From positions 310,001 through 374,000 of the forward strand of contig CALMBO010000029.1 in assembly GCA_937860055.1 (NCBI GenBank): DNA of 64,000 bases, given 5' to 3'. Positions 9,020-16,425 of this stretch are shown here, piece by piece. Position numbers and translations under genes: made by a program. The notes beneath the pieces are model-generated. The model saw only the letters and a list, made by a program, of their open reading frames with translations. It was not told the DNA's origin and ran no database searches. This DNA is from an uncultured Verrucomicrobiota bacterium (GTDB lineage Bacteria > Verrucomicrobiota > Kiritimatiellia > CAIQIC01 > Lenti-01). Position 1 is the stretch's first letter, and every line of letters starts with the position of its first letter.

Positions 9020-10707
9020 AGTTCCTGAGGCTCCTCCAAGACGGCCAAGATCTTGAATTCCAAGGTGCTCGCCTCCGGACGGGTCGGCGGCTGCCAGATG
9101 ATTTCGGTCTTATCGGAAAACCACTTGGATTCCCGGAGCTGGTCGCGATACTTGTCCACCGCGTCGCTGGACTTGACCCGGTCCAGATAGCCGATGCCTT
9201 CGATCTCGATGCCGGCAACGACATTGGCGGGGCCTGCGGCGGGCGCCGGCGCGGCGGCTCCTTCCGCCGCGGGGGCGCCCCCGGGCAGCACAGGCAGGGG
9301 ATTGACGCGGGTCAGCCACATGCCCTCGGGCAACGGCTCGCTGATGGAACCCATCAGGCTCCTCCAGACGCCGCGGCGCCGTTCCAGGGCGGTCAACTTG
9401 GCGATCTTCCCTTCCACGCTGGCGACATCGGCCTCGGCCTTGCCCAGCTGCTGCTCGACGGCCGTCAGCTCGCCGACCCGCACGTCGATCTTGGCACGGA
9501 TGTCCTCGGTCACGCCCGTCATGCGGACATAGAAGGAAATCCAGACGGCCAGGGCCAGCAGCGCGGCACCGGCGGCCATGGCGAAGATCGGCTGCTTGCG
9601 CTTGAATTTCTTCTCCTCTTCCGCCTTGGGGGGGAGGAGGTTGATTTCGATGGGGCACGTGTGCATCTGGCGCAGGGCCAGGCCCACCAGCTGCCCCATC
9701 TCGCAGGCATGCGCCCCCACCTGCTCGGCGGGGATCTGCTCGGCGACCGCCACGTTGTTGAACGGATTGAGATAGTCCGTCTCGACGTTGAGCTTCTCCT
9801 TCAGGAAGGTGTCGGTATAGGGGATCACCGAGCTGCCGCCGGTGAGCAGCAGCAGCGAGGGCTGCTGCCCGCCCTGCTGGCTGCGGTAGAAATTGATCGA
9901 CCGGTTGAGCTCCTGGTGCAGGCGCGTCATCATGCTGCGCACGCTCTTGGACACCTTGTCCACCGTCTCGCTCTGCGGCCCCTCGTAGGCCCCGCCGAAG
10001 GCGACGTAGGCGTGGGCCTTCTTCAGCGCCTCGGCGTCGTCGAACGAAATGCTGAATTCGTTCATGATCAGCTGCGTGATCTGGTTGCCCGCCACGGGGA
10101 CGCTGCGGCTGAACACGCGGCCGGCCTCGATGAAGATCAGGTCCGTCGAGCGCGCGCCGATGTCCACCACCAGCGTGCAGGGCGGCAGGTTGTCGTAGTT
10201 GTATCGAACGGCGTTGTAGAGCGCCATCGGCGCCACGTCCACCAGGTTCGGCGTCAACCCCGTGAACCGCACGCAATCGGTGATGCCCGCGATGATATCC
10301 GACTTGATCGCCGCCAGCATCACGTCCACGTCGCCGGTCGCGCCGCTGATCAGCTGGTAGTCCCACACCACCTCGTTCATCGGGAACGGGACGTTCTGCT
10401 GCGCCTCGTACTGGATGATCTGGTAGACCTTTTCCGGCTCCACCGGCGGCAGCTTCACGAAGCGCGAGAACACCGAATGGCCCGAGATGGAAACCTGCAC
10501 CGGCCCGGGCTTGCAGCCCGATTCGCGGATCAAATCGTGGATGGTCGTGATGATGAACTGCGAACGGTCGGCGTCGCTCTGGGGATCGACGCCCAGGTCG
10601 CTCACCGCGTAGCGGGTCATTTCCAGCCCGCCCTTCACGTCCGCAAACTCGGCGAGCTTGAGGCTGTGCGACCCGATGTCCAGTGTCAGTATGGGCTTCT
10701 TGGCCAT
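9016..10707 (-). CDS. PilM-PilN fusion (Amuc_1101 family)
   Basis: A 563-residue protein. Residues 1-340 are the actin-like ATPase PilM (LDIGSHSLKLAE near the start, VVDIGARSTDLIF, and LTGGSSVIPYTDTF as nucleotide-binding elements). After a linker, a membrane segment at about 367-396 leads into a coiled coil and a PilN-like periplasmic domain containing an Ala/Pro linker at about 476-492. In proteobacterial type IV pili PilM and PilN are separate proteins that bind each other; here they are one chain, so the cytoplasmic ATPase is directly tethered. An AAGGAA site lies upstream of the ATG, and the gap to the preceding gene is 27 bases. Confidence 0.88.
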   Translation of the reverse strand: MAKKPILTLDIGSHSLKLAEFADVKGGLEMTRYAVSDLGVDPQSDADRSQFIITTIHDLIRESGCKPGPVQVSISGHSVFSRFVKLPPVEPEKVYQIIQYEAQQNVPFPMNEVVWDYQLISGATGDVDVMLAAIKSDIIAGITDCVRFTGLTPNLVDVAPMALYNAVRYNYDNLPPCTLVVDIGARSTDLIFIEAGRVFSRSVPVAGNQITQLIMNEFSISFDDAEALKKAHAYVAFGGAYEGPQSETVDKVSKSVRSMMTRLHQELNRSINFYRSQQGGQQPSLLLLTGGSSVIPYTDTFLKEKLNVETDYLNPFNNVAVAEQIPAEQVGAHACEMGQLVGLALRQMHTCPIEINLLPPKAEEEKKFKRKQPIFAMAAGAALLALAVWISFYVRMTGVTEDIRAKIDVRVGELTAVEQQLGKAEADVASVEGKIAKLTALERRRGVWRSLMGSISEPLPEGMWLTRVNPLPVLPGGAPAAEGAAAPAPAAGPANVVAGIEIEGIGYLDRVKSSDAVDKYRDQLRESKWFSDKTEIIWQPPTRPEASTLEFKILAVLEEPQEL

Positions 10708-10734
10708 GAACAGATTTCCTTACCTATGGGACCG

Positions 10735-11358
10735 TTATCGCGCGGGGACTGCCGGCTTGATCGCCTCGAACGAATCAAAGTCGATGAAAGCAAAGGGCGT
10801 CTGGGGACGGCTCAGCAGCACCCCCTCGACGGGGCTGAACCGGTCCCACCAGTTGGGCGTCCGGGCCGTGGATTCCGAAGCCACCACCGCGCCCTTGGAC
10901 TTCACGACCACGGCCACTTGCTCCACGCGCCCCAGGCGGGCCACCGTGCTCGGATGCAGGAACATGTCGCTCAAATGCTTCCCGCGGGCGATGTTCACAT
11001 AGGTGACGTTGCCGCGGAACATGACCTCGGCGCCCTTGTTGCTCTGGTCCTTCATATAAACGTAATAAATGAATTCCAGTTCGTCGATCCACTCCGGCGC
11101 CGTCTCGAATTCGACGGCCACCCGCCACCAATCCGTCTGGCGGCCCGACGACTGGGCCTGCGACGAAGTCTTGAACAACGGCGTCTTCTCCGTCCCCGGC
11201 GTCACCTTGCGGATGCGGAGGATGTCGGAACCGGGACCGCCCGGCGCGGCAGGGCCAGGCGGCACCGGTTGCTGCGCCGCCGCCATTCCCGGAACCAGCC
11301 AAAGCAGGACAAACATCGCGACCCCCAGCGCAATCTCGGATCGAATCGGACGCTTCAT
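10735..11358 (-). CDS. Amuc_1102-family pilus-like protein
   Basis: A 207-residue exported protein, first gene of the pilus-like operon. It has a signal peptide (hydrophobic stretch to about residue 25, ending in GMAAAQ), a Pro/Gly-rich linker, and a beta-rich domain (DWWRVAVEFETAPEWIDELEFIYYVY and following strands). Two in-frame ATGs exist. The second (11358) lies 7 bases from AGGAGG (11366-11371), while the first (11364) lies only one base away, so I chose the second. No enzymatic motif is present; the role is assigned by gene order shared with Amuc_1102. Confidence 0.75.
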   Translation of the reverse strand: MKRPIRSEIALGVAMFVLLWLVPGMAAAQQPVPPGPAAPGGPGSDILRIRKVTPGTEKTPLFKTSSQAQSSGRQTDWWRVAVEFETAPEWIDELEFIYYVYMKDQSNKGAEVMFRGNVTYVNIARGKHLSDMFLHPSTVARLGRVEQVAVVVKSKGAVVASESTARTPNWWDRFSPVEGVLLSRPQTPFAFIDFDSFEAIKPAVPAR

Positions 11359-11425
11359 CTTCATGCCTCCTGGACACCAACTTCAGGCGGAAAAACCTTC
11401 ATGGCCTGCCTGCACAATTTTTGGG

Positions 11426-11455
11426 AGTATAGGCGCACCGCATGTTTCTCGTCAA
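11426..11455 (-). promoter_or_regulatory. Sigma-70-type promoter of the pilus-like operon
   Basis: On the minus strand TTGACG (11450-11455), an 18-base spacer and TATACT (11426-11431) form a near-consensus promoter. It lies 67 bases upstream of the first start codon, leaving a leader of about 60 bases that carries the AGGAGG site. Confidence 0.75.
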
Positions 11456-11500
11456 CCGCCATTTCCTGTTGTCCCGCAAAATGGGAAGCCCTTCCGGCCC

Positions 11501-12265
11501 CTACCCCAGCGTGTTGAAAACCCGGGCGCGCGGACGGGGGGCGATCAGGGCGCTGGTGCTCATCTCGGGAGAGAGCATGTCCGACTCCGTCACCTCCACG
11601 CCGATGCGGCGCGCCTGCGTCCACTCGCAGATCCTGCGGCTCAGGCTCATGTCGGGGCAGGACGGATAGCCGGGGCCAAAGCGCGCCCCTTGTTTCCCGC
11701 CGAGGGGTTCGAGCATCTTGCGGTGGGTCCATTCCGCCACGGCATCGGCATACTCCGCGGCAAACCCCGTCCAAAAGAAGTATTCCTGGTATTCCCCCGC
11801 CTCCTGCATCCGCGCCATCTCCGCCGAAGCCGCCGGATTGCCGACCGTGACCGCGAAAAATCCGACTATATCTCCTTGCGTGGCAAAGAAATCCGGAATG
11901 CAAAGCTTCTCGCGGATCTTCTGGCGCGGGAACCCAAGCGCCACAGGCTCTCCCCCGCCTTCCGGAAACACCTTCAAGGTGTCCCCTTCGGGCCGGCATC
12001 GCAACCAGGCCACGGCCGCCTTGGGAACAAACATCCGTTTCGCCATGTTTTCCCGCATCAGGCGCTCGTAATGGCCCTGCGCCTCCCCTTCGAGAATCTG
12101 CCGGTATTCCCCCTCCGACAGGTTGCCCTTCTTGTAGCCCCACCGCCCCACCAGCAAGGACATCCGTTCCAGATGGGGGTTCACTTCCTCCATCGGCGGC
12201 TCCCATACCCGGGCCCCCAGGAAGGGAGGAAGGAGTTCTTCGTCGCGGGGCGGTTCGCTGTTCAT
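11501..12265 (-). CDS. Methionine synthase activation (reactivation) domain protein
   Basis: A 254-residue protein matching the C-terminal S-adenosylmethionine-binding domain of cobalamin-dependent methionine synthase, which supports reductive methylation of oxidised cobalamin. Visible family features include GFFAVTVG, the region around AAEYADAVAEWTHRKM, and RFGPGYPSCPDMSLSRRI, which contains the RxxxGYxxCP signature. The ATG overlaps the stop of the main metH gene (ATGA), so both halves are made from one message in equal proportion. Thermotoga maritima has the same split between two genes. Confidence 0.88.
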   Translation of the reverse strand: MNSEPPRDEELLPPFLGARVWEPPMEEVNPHLERMSLLVGRWGYKKGNLSEGEYRQILEGEAQGHYERLMRENMAKRMFVPKAAVAWLRCRPEGDTLKVFPEGGGEPVALGFPRQKIREKLCIPDFFATQGDIVGFFAVTVGNPAASAEMARMQEAGEYQEYFFWTGFAAEYADAVAEWTHRKMLEPLGGKQGARFGPGYPSCPDMSLSRRICEWTQARRIGVEVTESDMLSPEMSTSALIAPRPRARVFNTLG

Positions 12266-14805
12266 GGCTTTTCCGACCGGCGGATCGTGCCCGTCTCCTT
12301 CAATTCGCGGAACAGCGTCAGGCTGTCGAACGCATCCTTGCAATAGCGGACGGGGCCCGAGTAGACCGGCTGGCAATCGTTCACGACGAAGTTCTCCGTC
12401 AGCGCCGCGCCGCCCAGCAGCACCGGGATGCGGAGGCCGGCCGCGTCCATCGCCTTCAGGTTTTCGCGCATCACCTGCACCGACTTCACCAGCAGGCCGC
12501 TCATGCCCAGCACGTCGGCCCTGGACTCGCGGAGGGCCTCCATCATCTTCTCCACCGGCACCTTCACGCCAAGGTTCACCACCTGGTAGCCGTTGTTTGA
12601 CAGGATGATGTCCACCAGGTTCTTGCCGATGTCGTGCACGTCGCCCGCCACCGTGCCGATCACCATCTTGCCCGCCGCCGCCGCCTGCCCCGCCTTCAGG
12701 TGCGGCTTGATCAGATCCACGGCCTTCTTCATCACCTCGGCCGACTTCAGCACGAACGGCAGCTGCAGGACGCCGTCGTTGAACAACCGTCCCACTTCCT
12801 TCATGGCGGGGATCAGATGCCCGTTGAGGATTTCCTCCGCCGGCATTTCGGCCAGCAGGGCCGGAATGGAGGCATCCAGCAGCGCGGCCTTTCCCTTGAT
12901 AAGGGCCGCCGCCACCTGCTCGGCCGGGGATTGCGCCGCGCCCGCCGAGGCCGCCTCGGCCTCCGGCGCGGCCGCCTCGAAGTGCTGGATGAAATTTTCC
13001 AGCGGATCGCCATCCGCCGCGTCGTTGTCCAGCAGCTTCTCCGCCAGCTTCACCGCCGCGGGCGACAGGTCCGTCAGCGGCACGAGCGTGGAGGTATTGA
13101 TGATGCAGGCATCCATGCCCGCCTTGACGCACCGGTCCAGGAACACGGTATTGAGCACCTTGCGCGCCGCCGGCTTCAGGCCGAACGAGATGTTCGAGAG
13201 CCCCAGCAGGGTCCTGGCGCCGGGCAGCTCCTTCTTGATGCGGCGGATGGCGGCGATCGTCTCCTTCGCCGCATCGCGCAGCGCGCCATCGCCGCTGCAC
13301 ACCGTGAAGGTCAGCGTGTCGATCAGCAGGTCGCCTCGCCGCATCCCTCGCTGTTCGCAGAACCCGACCAGGCGCCTCGCGATCTCCACCTTGCGGTCCG
13401 CCGTCATCGCCATGCCGGTCTCGTCGATCGTCAGCGCCACCAGGCCGGCGCCGAAGCGCCGCGCCAGCTCGACAAGCTTTTCGGCCTTCTCCTCGCCGGA
13501 CTCGAAGTTGATCGAATTGACGAGCATGCGCCCGCCGTAAAGCTTCAGCGCCGCCTCCACCACGTCGAGCTGCGTGCTGTCCACCATCAGCGGCAGGCGG
13601 CATTCCCGCGCCGCGCGCGACACGAGGGCCGTCATGTCGGCGATCTCGTTGCGCCCCGCGTAGGCCACGCTCAGGTCCAGCACGTGCGCGACACCCTCGT
13701 CCTGCTCCGTCAGCAGATCGAACGCCGTGTCGAGCCGTTCGGCCAGGAGCGCCTCGCGGAATTTCTTGGAGCCCGTCGCGTTGGCCCGCTCGCCCACATA
13801 GAGCGGCGGCGGTTCCTGCGTCAGTTCCATCGGCGCAAACAGGCTGGCCACCTGCTCCGGCGGCTGCGCGCGGCGCGGCGCCGGCGCCTTCGCCGCTCCC
13901 AGCGCCTGCCGCAGCGCGCGGATGTGGCCGGGCGTCGTCCCGCAGCAGCCCCCCGCGACGTTCAGGCCCAGTTCCTGCGCCATCGGCGCGAACGCCGCCG
14001 CGAACGCCGCCGGATCCAGCGGATAGTGCACCTGCCCGTCCACCAGCGTCGGCAATCCCGCGTTCGGCATGCAGCCGATGCCGCCGCGCCACAGCTTCGC
14101 GATCGCCTCCAGATGCCGCCTCATCGCCTCCGGCCCCGTCGCGCAATTCAATCCCAGCACGTCGACCGGATACGGCTCCAGCGCCGCCATCACGGCCCAG
14201 ATGGACGACCCCACCAGCAGCGTCCCCGTCGTTTCCACCGTCACGGAGACATACAGGAGCTTGTCGCTGCGCGGCCCCATCGCCTGCATCGCCGCCGCCA
14301 CCGCCGCCTTGATTTGCAGCAGATCCTGGCATGTCTCGATGAGGATGCCGTCCGCGCCGCCCTCCAGCAGGCCGCCCATCTGCTCCTGGTAGGCGCCGTA
14401 AAGCTCATCGAACGAAATCTGGCCCAGCGTCGCCAGCCGCGTCCCCGGCCCCACCGACCCCAGCACGAAGCGCGGCCGGCCGTCCCTCGCCGCCGCCGCG
14501 TCCGCCGCCCCCCGCGCGATCTGCGCCGCCGCGCGCGAAATTTCCCTTGCGCGCGCCGAAAGGTTGTATTCCCCCAGCGTGATCGGCGAGGAACCGAAGC
14601 TGTTGGTCTCGACCGCGTCGCTGCCCGCCTCGAAATACGCCGCATGGATGTCGCGGATGATCTCCGGCGCCGAAAGGTTCAGCCACTCGTTGCAGCCTTC
14701 ATACTCGCCCCATGCCTTCGCATCCGGATGGCGCCCCTGGATCTGGGTGCCCATCGCCCCGTCCACCAGCAGGAGGTTCCTCTTCAAAAATTCTTTAATC
14801 GCCAT
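12262..14805 (-). CDS. metH: Cobalamin-dependent methionine synthase, lacking the reactivation domain
   Basis: An 847-residue enzyme that transfers a methyl group from methyltetrahydrofolate through cobalamin to homocysteine. In order: homocysteine methyltransferase domain with zinc-ligand cysteines (GLNCATG at about residue 218, GGCCGTTPG at about 286), pterin-binding domain from about 330 (GERANATGSKKFREAL), helical cap at about 590-690, and a B12 Rossmann domain with DVHDIGKN at about 720 whose histidine is the axial ligand. Full MetH is about 1200 residues; the missing domain is the next gene. The start is preceded by a GAGGAAGAGG stretch. Confidence 0.95.
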   Translation of the reverse strand: MAIKEFLKRNLLLVDGAMGTQIQGRHPDAKAWGEYEGCNEWLNLSAPEIIRDIHAAYFEAGSDAVETNSFGSSPITLGEYNLSARAREISRAAAQIARGAADAAAARDGRPRFVLGSVGPGTRLATLGQISFDELYGAYQEQMGGLLEGGADGILIETCQDLLQIKAAVAAAMQAMGPRSDKLLYVSVTVETTGTLLVGSSIWAVMAALEPYPVDVLGLNCATGPEAMRRHLEAIAKLWRGGIGCMPNAGLPTLVDGQVHYPLDPAAFAAAFAPMAQELGLNVAGGCCGTTPGHIRALRQALGAAKAPAPRRAQPPEQVASLFAPMELTQEPPPLYVGERANATGSKKFREALLAERLDTAFDLLTEQDEGVAHVLDLSVAYAGRNEIADMTALVSRAARECRLPLMVDSTQLDVVEAALKLYGGRMLVNSINFESGEEKAEKLVELARRFGAGLVALTIDETGMAMTADRKVEIARRLVGFCEQRGMRRGDLLIDTLTFTVCSGDGALRDAAKETIAAIRRIKKELPGARTLLGLSNISFGLKPAARKVLNTVFLDRCVKAGMDACIINTSTLVPLTDLSPAAVKLAEKLLDNDAADGDPLENFIQHFEAAAPEAEAASAGAAQSPAEQVAAALIKGKAALLDASIPALLAEMPAEEILNGHLIPAMKEVGRLFNDGVLQLPFVLKSAEVMKKAVDLIKPHLKAGQAAAAGKMVIGTVAGDVHDIGKNLVDIILSNNGYQVVNLGVKVPVEKMMEALRESRADVLGMSGLLVKSVQVMRENLKAMDAAGLRIPVLLGGAALTENFVVNDCQPVYSGPVRYCKDAFDSLTLFRELKETGTIRRSEKP

Positions 14806-14837
14806 GCGCCTGCGCCTCTTCCTCGATTGGAGGGTCC

Positions 14838-14866
14838 ACTCTACACATCCGTCCCCGGCCTCTCAA
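14838..14866 (-). promoter_or_regulatory. Candidate sigma-70-type promoter of metH
   Basis: On the minus strand TTGAGA (14861-14866), a 17-base spacer and TAGAGT (14838-14843), 32 bases before the metH ATG. The leader is too short for a cobalamin or SAM riboswitch, and no such structure was seen. Confidence 0.5.
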
Positions 14867-14909
14867 TGCGAAATTCCGCCGCCTCCGGAAACCGCGCGTC
14901 CATTCCTGC

Positions 14910-15818
14910 TCATGGTCCTGCGCCCGTGGCCATCCGTTCGGCCTGTTGCCGCAGGCGACGGGCTTCGGCGAGCGAGCGGGTCCCCGTTCTTTCATACCAG
15001 CCGATGGCCGCATCCAGCGGCTCCAAGGCTTCCCGGAAACGGCCCAGCAGGACCAGGCACCGGCCCCTGCCCAGATTGTGGTCGGCGAGTCCCGCCATCG
15101 TGCCCGGCTCGCCCCAGTTGAGCTGAATGGCCTGCTCAAAACATTCCAAGGCCTTTCCAATCCGGCCGGCGGCGAGCTGCCGGTCGCCTTCCCTTCCCCA
15201 GTCGATCCAGTTCCACGGCTCCGGCGGTTTTTCCGGAACGGCCGGCGCGCCGGCCGCGCCGCTTCTCTGGTCCGCGGAGACAAGATGCAGGACAAAAGCG
15301 GCCAGCATCCCGCCCGCCCCGAGCCAAAGCAGAACCAACCCCGCCGCGCGGCCCATCGAACCGCGCGAAACGTCCGCGCGATCGAGCACCGCGTCTTCCG
15401 GGCGGTTCGGATCGTAATACACCGGAACGCGCCGCGCCGCCGCCGGCACGCGGCAGATCTTGCCCCCCGGACCGGCGAACCGCCAGGGAGCATCGGGCTC
15501 CGCCAGATAGGGCGCCAGCCATTCGCGGACGGTGTCGGGCGAATGCGCAAAATCCCGGAGCGGGCCCAGGCGTTCGCCGCGATGCTCGACGCCGCCAACC
15601 CGGTAGCGGTACTGGGGCCGCGCATGGTACTGGAATCCCAACGGCCGGAAATAATGGAACTTTTTCTCGACGACGATTTCATCCAGCACGCCTGTCGTTT
15701 CCACCCAATCGGCCATGCGCCTGCTCTCTGCGGTCAGCGCATGGACGTATCCCATCAGCAGCCCCCCGAACAAGGCGAGGCACACCGAAAAGGAAAACCA
15801 TGAAGCAGGCTTAGCCAT
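14910..15818 (-). CDS. DUF3592-type membrane protein with C-terminal TPR
   Basis: A 302-residue protein with two membrane segments (about residues 8-28 and 152-175) flanking a beta-rich domain of the DUF3592 kind: VPVYYDPNRPEDAVL is the characteristic end of that domain. After the second segment come a Pro-rich linker and two or three TPR-like helix pairs (AAGRIGKALECFEQAIQL, LGRFREALEPLDAAIGWY). The function of DUF3592 is unknown. The start ATG has no clear ribosome site. It ends about 100 bases before metH on the same strand. Confidence 0.7.
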   Translation of the reverse strand: MAKPASWFSFSVCLALFGGLLMGYVHALTAESRRMADWVETTGVLDEIVVEKKFHYFRPLGFQYHARPQYRYRVGGVEHRGERLGPLRDFAHSPDTVREWLAPYLAEPDAPWRFAGPGGKICRVPAAARRVPVYYDPNRPEDAVLDRADVSRGSMGRAAGLVLLWLGAGGMLAAFVLHLVSADQRSGAAGAPAVPEKPPEPWNWIDWGREGDRQLAAGRIGKALECFEQAIQLNWGEPGTMAGLADHNLGRGRCLVLLGRFREALEPLDAAIGWYERTGTRSLAEARRLRQQAERMATGAGP

Positions 15819-15890
15819 GGAAACCGGCGACGCTCCATCCGCGGAATGCCGCGCCGCGGGAGCACCGGGGCCGCCGCGCGGGAGAGGAGT

Positions 15891-16262
15891 TTATTTCCAC
15901 ACCTGCCACCAGCGCCGGACGGCGGCCTGCATGGTTTCGGACTGGAAGATCTGGCATCCGGCCTCCCGGACCGCTTTCGCCATGCTTTCATCGCCTCTCA
16001 CCAGCATCGCGGGCACGTCCGGTCCCTCGGGCAGTTCGCGATGGACGGCATCCATGACGTCCTTCATCAGGCGGACTTCCTCATGGCCGGCGCCGGGGAC
16101 GATGATGAGCGTCTGTTCCGGCATCGGCGTCTTCCCCGCCATGAACAGCTGCGGAATATGCGCCTCGGCGACGCCATGCACCCCGGAAACCGCCCGTTTG
16201 AGCGCTTCGACGACGGCATCTGGATACGGATCCTTCGGGCGGCCGATGATATACATTCCCAT
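15891..16262 (-). CDS. Small protein resembling the SseB C-terminal domain
   Basis: A 123-residue soluble protein. The pattern VVEALKRAVSGVHGVAEAHI, then IIVPGAGHEEVRLMKDVMDA and a hydrophobic VPAMLV strand, resembles the C-terminal domain of SseB (enhanced serine sensitivity protein), whose biochemical role is unknown. The start at 16262 is chosen because AAGGAG (16271-16276) lies 8 bases upstream; a longer reading from 16367 would include low-complexity translation of the promoter region. It appears to be a single-gene unit. Confidence 0.55.
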   Translation of the reverse strand: MGMYIIGRPKDPYPDAVVEALKRAVSGVHGVAEAHIPQLFMAGKTPMPEQTLIIVPGAGHEEVRLMKDVMDAVHRELPEGPDVPAMLVRGDESMAKAVREAGCQIFQSETMQAAVRRWWQVWK

Positions 16263-16338
16263 GGTCCATTCTCCTTCCGCGTCCCGGGCGCCGCGCCGCG
16301 CGGGGACGCATCCTGGCGGGTTGTTTGCCTTTCCTCCG

Positions 16339-16367
16339 CTTATACGGAATCCCATGACAGGCCGCAA
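16339..16367 (-). promoter_or_regulatory. Promoter of the SseB-like gene
   Basis: TTGCGG (16362-16367), a 17-base spacer and TATAAG (16339-16344) on the minus strand, 76 bases upstream of the start codon. Confidence 0.5.
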
Positions 16368-16380
16368 TCCCGGATGCCGG

Positions 16381-16407
16381 CAAAAGCGGACGGTTCCGCA
16401 TCCGTCC
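16381..16407 (-). terminator. Candidate intrinsic terminator after the large GT-C gene
   Basis: On the minus strand GGACGG and CCGTCC form a 6-bp stem with an 8-base loop, followed by GCTTTTG. It lies 19 bases downstream of the 16426 stop. The stem is short and the T run has only four bases, so this is tentative. Confidence 0.35.
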
Positions 16408-16425
16408 CCCCCGCAACTCCAGGCT

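Noticed and set aside
14806..14909. Riboswitch ahead of metH
   Set aside because: The leader after the putative promoter is about 30 bases, too short for a cobalamin or SAM riboswitch.
12634..15126. Long plus-strand open frame opposite metH
   Set aside because: Antisense of a conserved gene; His/Arg-rich low-complexity translation.
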